From Strongyloides papillosus (lineage: Eukaryota; Nematoda; Chromadorea; Rhabditida; Strongyloididae): a stretch of DNA of 64,000 bases. The DNA lies in contig SRSI01000010.1 in assembly GCA_005656395.1 (NCBI GenBank), positions 682,001 to 746,000 of the forward strand, in the 5' to 3' direction. Numbering within the stretch: position 1 is the stretch's first letter; every line of letters starts with the position of its first letter. Below, piece by piece: positions 35,025 to 45,609 of this stretch. The translations under genes and the position numbers were made by a program. The notes under the pieces are model-generated. The model was given only the letters and a program-made list of their open reading frames with translations. It was not told the origin of the DNA and did not search any database.

Positions 35025-38000
35025 TCAATCAAGTTCATAAATAGATGAATAGTAATAACAAATATACTCCGACAATGTTTTCAATCCTCCTTCAAGTAAA
35101 GGCATTTGAAAATTAAAAATATTTTTGTAATTTATTATTCTAATATCCAATTCATTTAATCCACGAAGTTTAACTTCTCCATCATCATCGTCTTTAATAT
35201 TATAGCGTTTCAAAAGATATGAACGTAATTCACATAACAAAGAAAATGAGTAACTTTCTTTTACATAATTAATAAGATTCGATAGCTTCTCATCATCTAA
35301 ATTTTTCAAAACTTCTAAAACTTCATCTATTCTATATAAATCTTCCGAAGATTCTTTAGATTCTGAACTACTTTCTATTATATTACAAATGTACTTTAAA
35401 TGCTCAGAACCAGAAACATCCAAAATTGAACCACATTTTTCTATGATAAATTTTATTGAATCAGTTTCTTTATAATTTAATGTAGCTAAGCTGTCTATAA
35501 TAAACATTTTTTCTGTAACTGTATCGTAATTGTTTGAAATAGTTGAAACCTCTTCTATGATCCTTTGAAAAAATGATCTTCTATAATATTTGTACTTTAG
35601 TACAAATTTGTATACGACGTTAAAATAGCTCGTAACATCAACACTTCTTACACTATTCTTGAGTTTCTTACTTTTGTCTGTTTTTGAATAGAATCCTCGA
35701 ATAGTTTCTTCGTGATTATGTTGAATTAAAAGATTCCTTCCTTGTACCATACCTTCAATAATAAATTGTAAAAACGTTTTTGGTGACTTTCGTTCTACAT
35801 TCAAAAGTAACCCATAAACATCATTTTCAATAATAAGTTTGACATCACACAAAGAAGCCACAACATATTTAATACTATCGTGTGGTTTCATAATACCAGT
35901 TGATACATTTAATGATATCAATTTATAGCAGTCTACACGAGTATTTGTATCGATTTTAAAGTAAATTTCTAGTATAAGAAAATAATAGGCACTTAATATT
36001 TTATAAGGTAGAGAATCTTCTTCAAGATTTAATATTTTAAAGTTTTTATCAGCTTCAGATTTAATTTGTGATACTTTTTCGTCATTTTGTATAGCTTCAT
36101 ATAATGCTTTAATAATAACACTACAATTGAAGAAATTTTCTGGTGATCCATCGATAAATTTTTTAAAAAAGTTTAAGATTTTGTTCTCAATAAAATAGTT
36201 TGGGTATGTTATTAATGATTCTGACAAACTTTTAACAACTGCTTTTACCATAAATGGTTCATTGCAATTTTTTGTAAATTTAAATAACAATGATATAATT
36301 TTTTGTTTCAAAAACTCATCATTTTGAATATTTTCTAAGCATTTACATTTTCTGAAAAAGGATATATGGTAATATCTAACAAAAAGTCCAAAATGATAAA
36401 TCATAATTCTTAAGTTAGCGTCTAAATTTGTACCATCACTTTGATTGAAGCATTCAATACATTTAGTTATATATTTAATTGGTCTATCAGTTATCCCTTG
36501 TCGTAATCTATCCATTTTAGCTAGTGTTTTTACCGATATATCCCATAAATTATAATTCTTGATTAACATAAGACCACATAGTGATTTTTCAATTGAATCC
36601 ATTGTTGTTTTATTTAAAGCAATTTTTAAATGACATATTGTGTTACAAATTACTCCAACCAAATCCAAAATATTTTTCAATAACGATTCATCGTTAGTAA
36701 ATATTTGTACATAAGGTAAAGTTAGATCAATAAAGTCTACAAACAGGTCTGGAAGAACTCTACTTATCAAGTTCAAAGCAGAAAGACATTCCGATAAATT
36801 TATACTTTTACTTGTTTGATCATTTTCAAAAAAAATTGAAATTTGATTCCAAAAGTACCTTACAAGTTGTTCCATTATTTTTTGAACTAAAACACAATCT
36901 GTGTCTTCTATACATTGAACTACTTTACAAAAGTCAGCTTTTTTTTCTTCACTATCGCAGTAAGATGCAACTGCTCTAATTTCATTAAAAATTTCATCTG
37001 GAATCTCCATTGCATAATCTTCTTTAAACCATCTGTTTTTAAAAAAATGGACAATTTCTTTTAATATTGTTTGTTCGTCTTTCGGCATTGTAAGTACATC
37101 TTTAATTACTTCAACCTTTAAGTTGTTTTCCATCATAGGCATGATAATGGGCAACGATGCTATGACTGATTTTCTTACACTAATGCTCTGATCATTTAAT
37201 CGCCCATAAAAAACAGAAAAATACTTTTTCATCAAATCTGGTCTTTTTGAAATACATCTAGCCAGAAAGTCTACATGGACCTCTCTTGATTGTGGACTTA
37301 AATCAAGGGCTCTAAAAGTTATGAAAGGAATCAGCAAAGGCATATTGATAAGATCGTAATTAAGTTCAAATATTGAGGATAAACATTTTGTTGTCGTTAC
37401 ACGTAATTGAAGAGGAATCTCTTTTCTTAAACATGATACAACAACCTTAAAGAAATTGCTAACATATCCATTTAGTTCCCTTTGAACAACCATCATTTTA
37501 TTTGCAATTTCTACTTCAGATTTTGTCATTCCTAAATAATTCTCATCATCGTTAAAATAGAATAGATTTCTCAAGTTCCAAATAAAAAATTTATTCATAC
37601 ATCCAACCATCTTCTTCATTTTAATTTTTACCTTTTCATTCAATGTATCATTATTTGTTGTATTAATAAGTTCCCTATTTATAAAATCCAGACATTCAGC
37701 AATATGATAGTATTTTGAAAATTTAAAATTGTAAACTGATTGGTTAGTATCAGATATATTCAAATAGTCAGTAACAATACTTGAAAATACGCAATACTTT
37801 AATGGTGCCACTTTTAATGTTTTTAAGATTTTTTTCTTTGCAAGTGATAAGCTTTCAAATTGTCGATTCTGGATTTCATATAACTTCTTGGAAAAAATAT
37901 CTTGAAATTTATCCAAATCATACAAATTTTCTTTTATCATCATTTTACACAATTCAGAAGATATTTCAATGCATGTACATCTCACAACAATGTCATTATC

Positions 38001-39173
38001 GCTTTGTAAAAAATTAGATGATAATTTTGTAGACAAAGATATTATAAATCTTTCTGAAGCAGGCCATTCTGGTTTGAAAAGTAGTTTTATCAGATCTTTA
38101 ACAAATTTTAACATTGAAGTACGTTCGACTTTCTCAACTTCTTTTTGTTTTAATTTTATCAAGAATGTTGACATAATAATATCAATCAATTTTTCAGCTC
38201 GCGAAAACTTTACTAATAAAGAATTTACAGCACTTTCAATATTATCATCAAATTCATATTCATTATCAATGTCACTCTCAGTGTAAAGAACACTTTGTAC
38301 TAAATTTAGTAATAGAATTGTGAAATCACTTGTCCCCTCTTTCGTTGTATCCTCATCAAACTGTGCTGAAACAGTGGAATTTAAAATTAACTCGGTTAAG
38401 ATTTGACATTGATCATCGGAATTTCGAAAAATAGTTGTTAAACACCTGTTAATGGGTAGTTTGAATGAATCCTCGTATATATTTAAAAACATATAAGCCA
38501 ATTCATTTAAAACTTTACTAGAAAATCCTACATAACCTTTTGCATGCTTAAAAAAATTCCCAAACATTTCTAGTGAAATAAGCAATTTCCCTTTAAAAAA
38601 TTTCAATTCCTTCGAATTTTTCGTATCACAACATTTACAATAATCATCAATCTTGTAAATTAATTTGACAAAACAATCGAAGACAGTTTCTAAAAATTCC
38701 TCATTATTTAATTTTAAACCAATGCGAGAAGTTATTATTTGTAAACCAATTGTTGAAATGTCAATAAACCTTGTGCAATAAAGTAACTTTTCCTCAAAGT
38801 TATCATCAAACTTTAAAACCTCAAAATAAGAATACACATCGAATGGAAAAATTGTTATTGTATTCATAATAAATTCAAGGATTGAATGTGGTATCTTGCA
38901 AATCTTTTTAAAACCATAAAGAATATTAAATTCTTGATTAAGATTATGTAAAATCGCATTGTTCAGTTTACTTTCAGTACTCCAAACAAAACCGCTTGCC
39001 TCATTAAATTCAATCCATTGCATAACAATGTTTTTAATATCATTCAACGCTTCTGTTTCAGAGAGAATTAAAGACGACCACGCTGGTTCATCAACATTTT
39101 TTTCTCTACCTCCGTCAACTTTCAAATCTTCTTTCACTTTGTTATTCTCTTTATCTTCATAATCTACATCCAT
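35025..39173 (-). CDS. SCC2/NIPBL cohesin loader
   Basis: Loads cohesin onto chromosomes together with SCC4/MAU2. The main exon encodes 1382 residues, almost entirely HEAT-like helical repeats. Diagnostic parts are a long stretch around SQSREVHVDFLARCISKRPD and RLNDQSISVRKSVIASLPII, equivalent to the NIPBL RDxxVRVRKxVIKI region. There is also ECLSALNLISRVLPDLFVDF, and near residue 1140 STGIMKPHDSIKYVVASLCD, matching NIPBL GLIHPVQCVPYLIAMGTDP at the start of the SCC2 C-domain. The sequence just upstream has a CTTTCAG acceptor at 39187. A 25-nt exon (39231-39255, MFTETSFP) would join it in frame through a GTACGT donor, adding 13 residues and giving 1395 in total. Alternatively the ATG at 39173 follows a trans-splice. 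NIPBL of vertebrates and PQN-85 of C. elegans have long N-terminal tails; this one is short. Confidence 0.82.
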   Translation of the reverse strand: MDVDYEDKENNKVKEDLKVDGGREKNVDEPAWSSLILSETEALNDIKNIVMQWIEFNEASGFVWSTESKLNNAILHNLNQEFNILYGFKKICKIPHSILEFIMNTITIFPFDVYSYFEVLKFDDNFEEKLLYCTRFIDISTIGLQIITSRIGLKLNNEEFLETVFDCFVKLIYKIDDYCKCCDTKNSKELKFFKGKLLISLEMFGNFFKHAKGYVGFSSKVLNELAYMFLNIYEDSFKLPINRCLTTIFRNSDDQCQILTELILNSTVSAQFDEDTTKEGTSDFTILLLNLVQSVLYTESDIDNEYEFDDNIESAVNSLLVKFSRAEKLIDIIMSTFLIKLKQKEVEKVERTSMLKFVKDLIKLLFKPEWPASERFIISLSTKLSSNFLQSDNDIVVRCTCIEISSELCKMMIKENLYDLDKFQDIFSKKLYEIQNRQFESLSLAKKKILKTLKVAPLKYCVFSSIVTDYLNISDTNQSVYNFKFSKYYHIAECLDFINRELINTTNNDTLNEKVKIKMKKMVGCMNKFFIWNLRNLFYFNDDENYLGMTKSEVEIANKMMVVQRELNGYVSNFFKVVVSCLRKEIPLQLRVTTTKCLSSIFELNYDLINMPLLIPFITFRALDLSPQSREVHVDFLARCISKRPDLMKKYFSVFYGRLNDQSISVRKSVIASLPIIMPMMENNLKVEVIKDVLTMPKDEQTILKEIVHFFKNRWFKEDYAMEIPDEIFNEIRAVASYCDSEEKKADFCKVVQCIEDTDCVLVQKIMEQLVRYFWNQISIFFENDQTSKSINLSECLSALNLISRVLPDLFVDFIDLTLPYVQIFTNDESLLKNILDLVGVICNTICHLKIALNKTTMDSIEKSLCGLMLIKNYNLWDISVKTLAKMDRLRQGITDRPIKYITKCIECFNQSDGTNLDANLRIMIYHFGLFVRYYHISFFRKCKCLENIQNDEFLKQKIISLLFKFTKNCNEPFMVKAVVKSLSESLITYPNYFIENKILNFFKKFIDGSPENFFNCSVIIKALYEAIQNDEKVSQIKSEADKNFKILNLEEDSLPYKILSAYYFLILEIYFKIDTNTRVDCYKLISLNVSTGIMKPHDSIKYVVASLCDVKLIIENDVYGLLLNVERKSPKTFLQFIIEGMVQGRNLLIQHNHEETIRGFYSKTDKSKKLKNSVRSVDVTSYFNVVYKFVLKYKYYRRSFFQRIIEEVSTISNNYDTVTEKMFIIDSLATLNYKETDSIKFIIEKCGSILDVSGSEHLKYICNIIESSSESKESSEDLYRIDEVLEVLKNLDDEKLSNLINYVKESYSFSLLCELRSYLLKRYNIKDDDDGEVKLRGLNELDIRIINYKNIFNFQMPLLEGGLKTLSEYICYYYSSIYELD

Positions 39174-39423
39174 ACTCTCTTCATCAACTGAAAGTATATA
39201 GAAATTTACAAATTACTAACAAAAACGTACATGGAAAGCTTGTTTCTGTAAACATCTTTAGAATAAAAATATGGGATGACAAATACAATAAAATTGTAAT
39301 GATATATAGCGCCAAAGAAAAACACCGTTTCGTTATAAGAAACAAATTAAATGGAGCAAAATTTACTCAGTAAAACAATCACCGTTAGAAAAACAATTTT
39401 AACAATAAGTTATTTTATTATCA

Positions 39424-40302
39424 CTAAGTGGGTATTCTAATTTTCCCTATGCGAATCAGTTCCTTTCCAAAAGATTCATACATTTCACCTCCTTCTAGAA
39501 ATGCTGGTGCTGGTTCTCTCATCGTCAATGCGATTCGTCTTCCTGTTATGTGTTTTGGGAAAATTGCATGGCTCCAAATGTAACGAGAATCATCAAACAT
39601 ACATAACATTGAACGGCGTGGCATGTTAACGAAGCATAATTTCTTTTCTTGCTGGTGCTCCAAAGTCATAACAGATCCATTAATTAAATTTAATGATATT
39701 AAACGATTTCCCCAAATCCAAGTGTCATCTTTGTGCATATCTATTGAAGAGAGACGAGATTCATCGTATTCTAGGTTACACAGTTCAAAAGGTTGATAGT
39801 GACCAAGTTTAGACTCTGATATATCTTTCATTCTCTGAAGGACCATATCTGAATAGTCTGGCATACCCATAAATTTATGAATCCTAACTTTCTGGTACTT
39901 AAATGCAACTTGTGGTCCGTAATCTTGTTTTCTACGACCGCTTTGTGATAATTTCCATTCTTTTCTATCTATACGATTAACTAGGAACTCTTCTTCATCC
40001 TCAGAGATAAAATCTTTAAAAAGTAGCAGTCCATTGATGTCAATATATTTTCTACCACTAAGTGCCTCGAATGGTGAAGAATCCAAGTTATTCGTCTCAG
40101 CGGCAATCTCTTTCGCACTTGCATCATGTGAGAGTTCTGATAAAAATGCTTTCTTATGAACACCACTAAAAACATACACCATGTGATTTTTAAATGGATC
40201 TTCTTCGAAAGTTAGTTTTTTGACACGCTCCGAATTTATGCAAAATTTACAAAACCTCACACCTTTGCAGCCACATTTAACTGTACCCTCTTCAGTCATC
40301 AT
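39424..40302 (-). CDS. alkb-4: ALKBH4 2-oxoglutarate/Fe(II) dioxygenase
   Basis: AlkB-family dioxygenase. In animals ALKBH4 demethylates actin K84me1 and possibly DNA 6mA. One exon, 292 residues (human 302). The start is the first ATG of a pair at 40302; the frame upstream only offers a TTG and a TTTTAG acceptor. The N-terminus has the family's Cys cluster (CGCKGVRFCKFC). The segment WKLSQSGRRKQDYGPQVAFK is almost identical to human ALKBH4. The iron ligands are visible as H-x-D in SSIDMHKDDTWIWG and as the distal His in IWSHAIFPKHITGRR, with the oxoglutarate-binding Arg in RRIALTMRE. The SCC2 start lies 250 nt downstream on the same strand. Confidence 0.95.
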   Translation of the reverse strand: MMTEEGTVKCGCKGVRFCKFCINSERVKKLTFEEDPFKNHMVYVFSGVHKKAFLSELSHDASAKEIAAETNNLDSSPFEALSGRKYIDINGLLLFKDFISEDEEEFLVNRIDRKEWKLSQSGRRKQDYGPQVAFKYQKVRIHKFMGMPDYSDMVLQRMKDISESKLGHYQPFELCNLEYDESRLSSIDMHKDDTWIWGNRLISLNLINGSVMTLEHQQEKKLCFVNMPRRSMLCMFDDSRYIWSHAIFPKHITGRRIALTMREPAPAFLEGGEMYESFGKELIRIGKIRIPT

Positions 40303-40752
40303 TTCTCTATGCAACAAAACTAAAATACATAATCGTTCAATTGGTGAATCCTCAACAAATAAAAACGACAAAATATCCCAACGTTATACATTTTTTGGAA
40401 CACTTATTTATTATACTTTATTATTAAAACATAGTAAACATTAATTAAAAATCATAAAGTGGATATTGCTTGACGCAATTTTTATATTCAATAAATGAAA
40501 TCTAACAATGCCCTACGATGAGCACTAAAAATACTAACTCTGCACAAATCACAAAGTTAACAAATGAGTCACCATCAAAATGCATAACTCTTTTAGAATG
40601 AAAATCTTTGTACAACTGAGGAAATTATAAAAATCAGATTAGTCAGTGATAGAGGGTTTAAAATTGGTCAAAAAAATATACAAGAATAATAAAATATCAT
40701 GAGATACAGAAAATGGGCAACAGGTATGATGGGATTAATAGAATTCTTTTAC
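40303..40752. other. intergenic, 450 bp
   Basis: Spacer between two same-strand genes, probably HMG 3' UTR plus ALKBH4 promoter. Nothing else seen. Confidence 0.4.
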
Positions 40753-41370
40753 TTATAGGTCTTCTTCATGAAGATCTCCAACTTCATGCTGATTTTCCAA
40801 ACTCATATCTGTTATTGCTGAACCATTAGATGAAGATAAACCACTTTGTCCCGCTCTAGAAGGGCCATTTTCGCCTCGGTATGTTTTCATTTCTTCTGCA
40901 TATCGTTCTTTATCCTCAGTTGCTTTTTTCTCATAAATTGCCTTTTCTTCATCAGGTAAATTCTTCCAAAATTTTCCTAGTTCTTGTGCTACTTGTCCAA
41001 CCTTCCATTCTGGATGTTGACGTTGTACTTCCGGTCGTTTTTCATTTGAAAAGAAGAAAAATGCAGATAGGGCACGTTTTGGTGCATTTGGATCTTTTTT
41101 AGTTCTTTTACGCTTTTTAGTTACATCATCACCGCCATATGCAGCTACTTCAGCTTGATATCTTTCTGCGTCTTTTTGTGCCAATTCGAAAAAACGTCTT
41201 TTCTCATCATCAGACATTGTTTTCCATTTTTCAGAACATTTTTTTGAAATTTCTGTTACTTGAACGTTTTCAGTTGGATATTTCTTTTTATGCTCTTCAT
41301 AACACATTTTTACAAAAAATCCATAGGGTGAAGTTTTACCCCTAACTGGAGGCTTACTTTCACGCATCAT
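40753..41370 (-). CDS. HMGB-type two-box chromatin protein
   Basis: Abundant DNA-bending chromatin protein. Single exon, 205 residues. HMG box A covers about residues 9-80 (KTSPYGFFVKMCYEEHKKKY, then CSEKWKTMSDDEKRRFFELA). A basic linker follows (KKRKRTKKDPNAPKRALSAF). Box B covers about 95-165 (FFFFSNEKRPEVQRQHPEWK, then LGKFWKNLPDEEKAIYEKKA). The tail is short, Ser/Gly rich and weakly acidic (GDLHEEDL), unlike the long acidic tails of vertebrate HMGB1. It resembles the worm HMG-1.2 group. A second in-frame ATG follows directly (MMRESK). Codon use is richer in G and C than the neighbours, as expected for a highly expressed gene. Confidence 0.94.
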   Translation of the reverse strand: MMRESKPPVRGKTSPYGFFVKMCYEEHKKKYPTENVQVTEISKKCSEKWKTMSDDEKRRFFELAQKDAERYQAEVAAYGGDDVTKKRKRTKKDPNAPKRALSAFFFFSNEKRPEVQRQHPEWKVGQVAQELGKFWKNLPDEEKAIYEKKATEDKERYAEEMKTYRGENGPSRAGQSGLSSSNGSAITDMSLENQHEVGDLHEEDL

Positions 41371-42373
41371 AGCAAATATAGTAGGATGGTTTTAAAATAT
41401 AACTTATAACCTAAAATATATTAAGTTTTATTATTATCAAATACATATTATATATATAAAATATAAAACAAATACTCTTTCATATACCACGTAATACGTA
41501 GGAATACTAACTCTCACAATCACTAATAAAACAGCTGGTTATATGATAATGTACGTTAAAGCTTTTATATATAGTTGGTTAGAAATGCGCGAGTCTATTA
41601 GGCAAATATATTGGGATATCCGAATGTTAAAAAGACATATTAATATACTAATTTAACATAAATAATTCTAACATACTTTTTAAAATATTACCCTAAAAAA
41701 GTTTAATATAATTATAATATGACTTATCAAAAATATACTATTGTTTGTACTAAAAATATAAGAGTTGAATAGTATAGAAGAATATTCAATCCACAGGTAT
41801 ATAAAACAGTAGTAGTGAATATTAAGTTTATCAACTAATCAGAATTTACTGATTAATTATTCCAAACACAATTTATCGCCCGCCAAAATATTTTGTAATC
41901 TTTTGATTTATAACTATACACAAATTATAATGTGATGCAAGCAATCTACATTTTTAACATGGAAGAAACTGGTTAATTCTATCAAAAGTTTTATGAAAAA
42001 AAAACCAAATAAACAAAATAAATATAATTTCAAACTATAAATCAAATAAACATTACAAAAATTACATTGTGACAAAATACATGAAGATAAAATTTTAAAA
42101 GTTAATATTGTATAGTGTTAAACGGCTAGACGATACCAATTTGATAAGAAATCTCTATAGGTAACTACAGTAATTTTACATGAATATAGTAAGGATTATA
42201 TATGGTATCTCATTAAGTTACAAAGCCCTAATTATACATATTATTAGAACTCGAAGCGCAATATTCCAATAGAATTACTCTATACTTGTGTTATTCGTAG
42301 TGACATGAATAAAAGGCAATATTAGTGTAGGACAACATATTTTTCTATATAATATTGTATATGCATGTAGGCG

Positions 42374-42445
42374 ACACACCACTACTACATATATTTTAGA
42401 TGCGACCGGCGCGAATCTATAGGAGTACTTATGACTATGGTGTGT
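42374..42445. repeat. inverted repeat with nested hairpin
   Basis: ACACACCA (42374-42381) is complementary to TGGTGTGT (42438-42445). Inside lie TACT/AGTA and TAGATGCG/CGC-GA-ATCTA pairings around ACCGG, so a 72-nt RNA could fold into a long interrupted stem. Confidence 0.35.
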
Positions 42446-42713
42446 AAAAGAAAGTTTAGAGTTCGCGACACAAGCAATAACGTAAAAGCGCTCATTAACT
42501 CAAAGATTAGATTTTATTTAGTGAAAGAAAGACCATAGCAGTTATGGATTGGTAAGCATATATTTAAAATGGATCGCTCGCCATTTTTCGTATAGTATAA
42601 TAAGCGAAGAAAAATATAACTGTGTATAAGGAGAGAATCCAGAGATTTGAAGCAAGGACATTGAACATGTTAATTGCAGAACAGTGTAGATGGAAGCAGA
42701 GATAGAGAGAATT

Positions 42714-42727
42714 ACTAGTATACTAGT
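42714..42727. repeat. perfect 14-nt palindrome
   Basis: ACTAGTATACTAGT reads the same on both strands. It could bind a dimeric regulator, or be chance. Confidence 0.4.
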
Positions 42728-42853
42728 TGTAGGCCTTTCGACCAAACATTTTATACTTATTATTAGAGAGAGCAGAAATATAGAAAATGACATTTATATG
42801 CATAACATTCAATGTCAAATTTTCCGCGCTCGAGTTACTTCCTAATAGTATTT

Positions 42854-42881
42854 ACATACATAGTTCAGAACTAATGTATGT
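42854..42881. repeat. 28-nt inverted repeat, near perfect
   Basis: ACATACAT-AGTTC and GAACT-A-ATGTATGT pair across a single central base, with one extra A in the right arm. Confidence 0.45.
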
Positions 42882-43574
42882 ATGAAGTATAAGGATATCT
42901 ATTTCAACACAAATTTTAGAGTAGTTAATATTAAAAGTAGAAAAACGTTTCAGATGTTGGGTGACGAGGGAATAGATAAAGGTTACACGTTTTATTTTAT
43001 ATTGATTAAATAGTTGTGTAGGTAAATTTTGTCTTAAATTTTTTTTTGAAATATATTTTTGTAAACTGAATATTAATATGATAGTAAAAAAATTATTTCA
43101 TATAATTGTTATCAAATACAACATCATTTATTATATTAGTAGGAATGTTAGTAAAATGATTTTTTTACATTCTTTTCAATATAATTTTTTATTCCTGAAA
43201 TTGAGTTTATAATACTATTTGTTTATATATGTTTGATTATTTAAACAGAAACTGCTTTTTAAATGTTACTACGTATACTTTGTAGTGACAATTATTGAAA
43301 TTAATAGTAATTATAATATTTAATTTCTTTGTTCATTTGTCAAAAATTGGTGAAATTAATTAATTATCTATTGTTAGTATATGTCACTATTTCAAATCAG
43401 ATTATGTTTACGTTGCAAAAAGTGATATAAGACGAAATTAGTATATTAATGATATGTTGAATGTTTTTTATTTAGAAATAAACGTTATATTTTATGTAAC
43501 TAAAAAACGAAGCACAATGTATACTATTATATATAATCAAACAATGTAAAATATTTTTGCTTTTATTCGTACAT

Positions 43575-43927
43575 TTAGTTGTACAGGGATCTTTTATTAT
43601 TATGGTGTTCAAAAATTTCCAAACATTTCATAAAAGTTGAATTATCAAAACAGTTTGTTCTGCACTGTGCTCTTAAATTTGGTGAAGAATACGAAAATAA
43701 TTCATGACATTGAATGCAAAGTAATTCTAACATATTTTTGTACTCTGTGTTATTAAACTTAAAATAAGTGATAATCATTTTTCAAACATTTAGAAGTGTC
43801 TACTTACTTTACAAGTTTTAACAACTTTATATTTTCTACGTACGTTATTCTGTAGTGAATTTTGAAGGAACACAATTGTAGTTAATAAAAGAAAATAAAT
43901 AAAACATCTTGAAATATTTATGATCAT
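43575..43927 (-). CDS. CHH/ITP-type neuropeptide precursor
   Basis: Crustacean hyperglycaemic hormone / ion transport peptide superfamily, secreted neurohormones of ecdysozoans. Two exons, 43808-43927 and 43575-43757, joined in phase 0 across a 50-nt GTAAGT...TTTTAAG intron, give 100 residues. Residues 1-22 are a signal peptide (FIYFLLLTTIVFL core). A basic RRK at 30-32 could be a prohormone cleavage site. Six Cys at 39, 54, 57, 72, 76 and 85 have spacings 14-2-14-3-8. ITP has 15-2-12-3-8, so the pattern fits apart from loop lengths. CIQCHELF and CRTNCFDNSTFMKCL closely follow the family's CEDCYNLF and CRKDCFTSPYFKGCL. The C-terminus HHNNKRSLYN has KR, which could be trimmed. It has no amidation Gly. 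Confidence 0.85.
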
Positions 43928-44396
43928 ATTTTTAAAAATAGTGTTTAATTAAAAATAGAATGTGAAGATATTTATGGAAACTTTTCTAGTGAAAAAATGA
44001 TAGTTGAATGATTTCTAGGAAATTCTAATAGTTTTATTAGTAATTTAATTATTCGTGAAATTGTATAATTGGCATTTTTGGATCCTTTAAACGTCATACT
44101 TATGTTTTTATTAGCTAAGCATGAAGTTATAAATTTTCATACATTTTAAAATTTTTTCTATAACGTTCAAAGGCAAATAATATTGTATTTCAAAGTAGTT
44201 ATTTTTAGTATATTTTTGGAAATTTTATAGGTAATGTTATAAATTTATAAATAAAATTCGGTAAATAATAAATTTATAAATAACTCTTGATGATGTAGAT
44301 TTTTGATGAGTATATTCAATTTTTATATCATAAAATGCTTATTTTATAATTTGATGGTTAAAAATCAGAAATCAGTTTATTCAAAACATTTTTTAA
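43928..44396. promoter_or_regulatory. shared divergent upstream region, 469 bp
   Basis: Lies between the divergently transcribed neuropeptide (-) and kinase (+) genes and should carry both promoters. AT-rich, with no clear TATA box or repeat. Confidence 0.4.
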
Positions 44397-45609
44397 ATGA
44401 CCATTAATATAGAATCTGGACTAGTTATTGGATCTCGATTTAAAATAATAGAAAAAATAGGTGAAGGTATTTAGATGAAATTATTTTAACTGATTTTCAA
44501 TTACCTTGTTCTAGGAGGATGCGGATCAATTTACACTGCCAGAGATATCAATACAAGAATTCGTGTTGCTGTAAAGACAGCTAGAAATGGAACGGATGAA
44601 GGAAACATTTTAAAGATAGAAGCTTCTGTGTTAAAACGATTAGAAGGTAGAAATAATGTTGCTCAAATTTTAGCAGAAGGTAAAAAAGAATCCTTCTCAT
44701 ATATTGTAATGACACTTCTTGGTAGTTCTATTGCTGAATTGAAAAGTAAATGTAAAACATTTACAAGTTCTACATTAATTAGATTAAGTATTCAATTATT
44801 GTATGGTATAAAGGAACTTCATGAAATAGGTTTTGTTCATCGTGATGTTAAACCTGATAATATTTGCATTGGTCGAAAAGGTGGTGCATTAAAAGTTATT
44901 CAATTATTAGATTTTGGTTTATGTCGTGAGTATATTATTACAATTAATGGGAAAGCTACACTTAGAGAACCACGACCATCTAAAGTTTTATTTAGAGGAA
45001 CACCAATTTTTTGTAGTATCGATGCTGGAAATGGGAATGAACAAGGAAGACATGATGATTTATGGTCCATGATGTATGTAATAGCTGATCTTATATCACC
45101 TTTACCTTGGCGATTCCTGGGAACATGCCGTGAAGAGATTACAAAATACAAAATGGAGACAAAAGATGAACACATTTTTCCAGGATACCCAGAATTTGTA
45201 GAAATAACAAAATATTTACGATCATTAACATACTATAAAAGACCTGATTATGGGAAAATTTTTCTGGTACTTAAAGTAAGTTTATATAATTTAATATTTT
45301 ATTGAAATATTTTAGACTGTTTTAGCCTCTAGTGGTTCACTATTTAGTGATCCTTATGATTGGGAATTAAAAAATGTTGTTGAAGCCTCAATAGAAGTAG
45401 ATGAACCTGATTCAGCATATATGAATCAACCAATGCAAGATCGAAAGTCACAAAGATTAGGTAGTAAAAGTTGTAGCTCAAAAACTCGCACAATTTTTAA
45501 CTTTTTAAGAAGTAAGAAAGTTAATGTATCTCTACTTCCAGAAGATCTAAAAATTCTCGAAGAATGTTATAGTTTAGAAAATTTTGAAAAAACGAATATG
45601 TGTTTTTGA
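44397..45609 (+). CDS. TTBK/CK1-family protein kinase
   Basis: Three exons, 44397-44466, 44515-45275 and 45316-45609, give 374 residues. The kinase domain fills residues about 14-285. The Gly loop is IGEGGCGSIY (21-30), the ATP Lys is K44 in VAVK, the catalytic loop is HRDVKPDN (Asp134) and the metal site is DFG (156-158). The activation segment EPRPSKVLFRGTPIFCSIDA and RHDDLWSMMYVIADL follow the tau-tubulin-kinase-like pattern (RxxFRGTxxYxSxxAHxxxExGRxDDLWSLFY). All catalytic residues are present, so it should be active. The C-terminal 80 residues are polar and Ser/Lys rich (QRLGSKSCSSKTRTIF). Nematodes have a greatly expanded TTBK-like set, often sperm-expressed, and this looks like a member of it. 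Confidence 0.92.

Larger units (their letters stand above)
41371..43574. promoter_or_regulatory. 2.2 kb upstream region of the HMG gene with GC-richer core
   Basis: Between the HMG gene (-) and the 3' end of the neuropeptide gene (-). About 42240-42880 is less AT-rich than other intergenic DNA, with CpG-rich words (GACCGGCGCGAATC near 42402, GTTCGCGACAC near 42461, AAAAGCGCTC near 42484), GA-rich runs (GCAGAGATAGAGAGAA near 42697) and three inverted repeats annotated separately. The minus-strand frame at 42542-42793 inside it has no coding features. It is probably a promoter or 5' UTR region of the HMG gene, or an unrecognised noncoding RNA. Confidence 0.35.

Noticed and set aside
40303..40371. 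23-residue upstream extension of ALKBH4
   Set aside because: Begins at TTG, contains a TTTTAG acceptor, and the tandem ATG fits the family start.
42542..42793. 83-codon minus-strand hydrophobic frame
   Set aside because: No start context or family. The hydrophobicity follows from GA-rich runs on the other strand.
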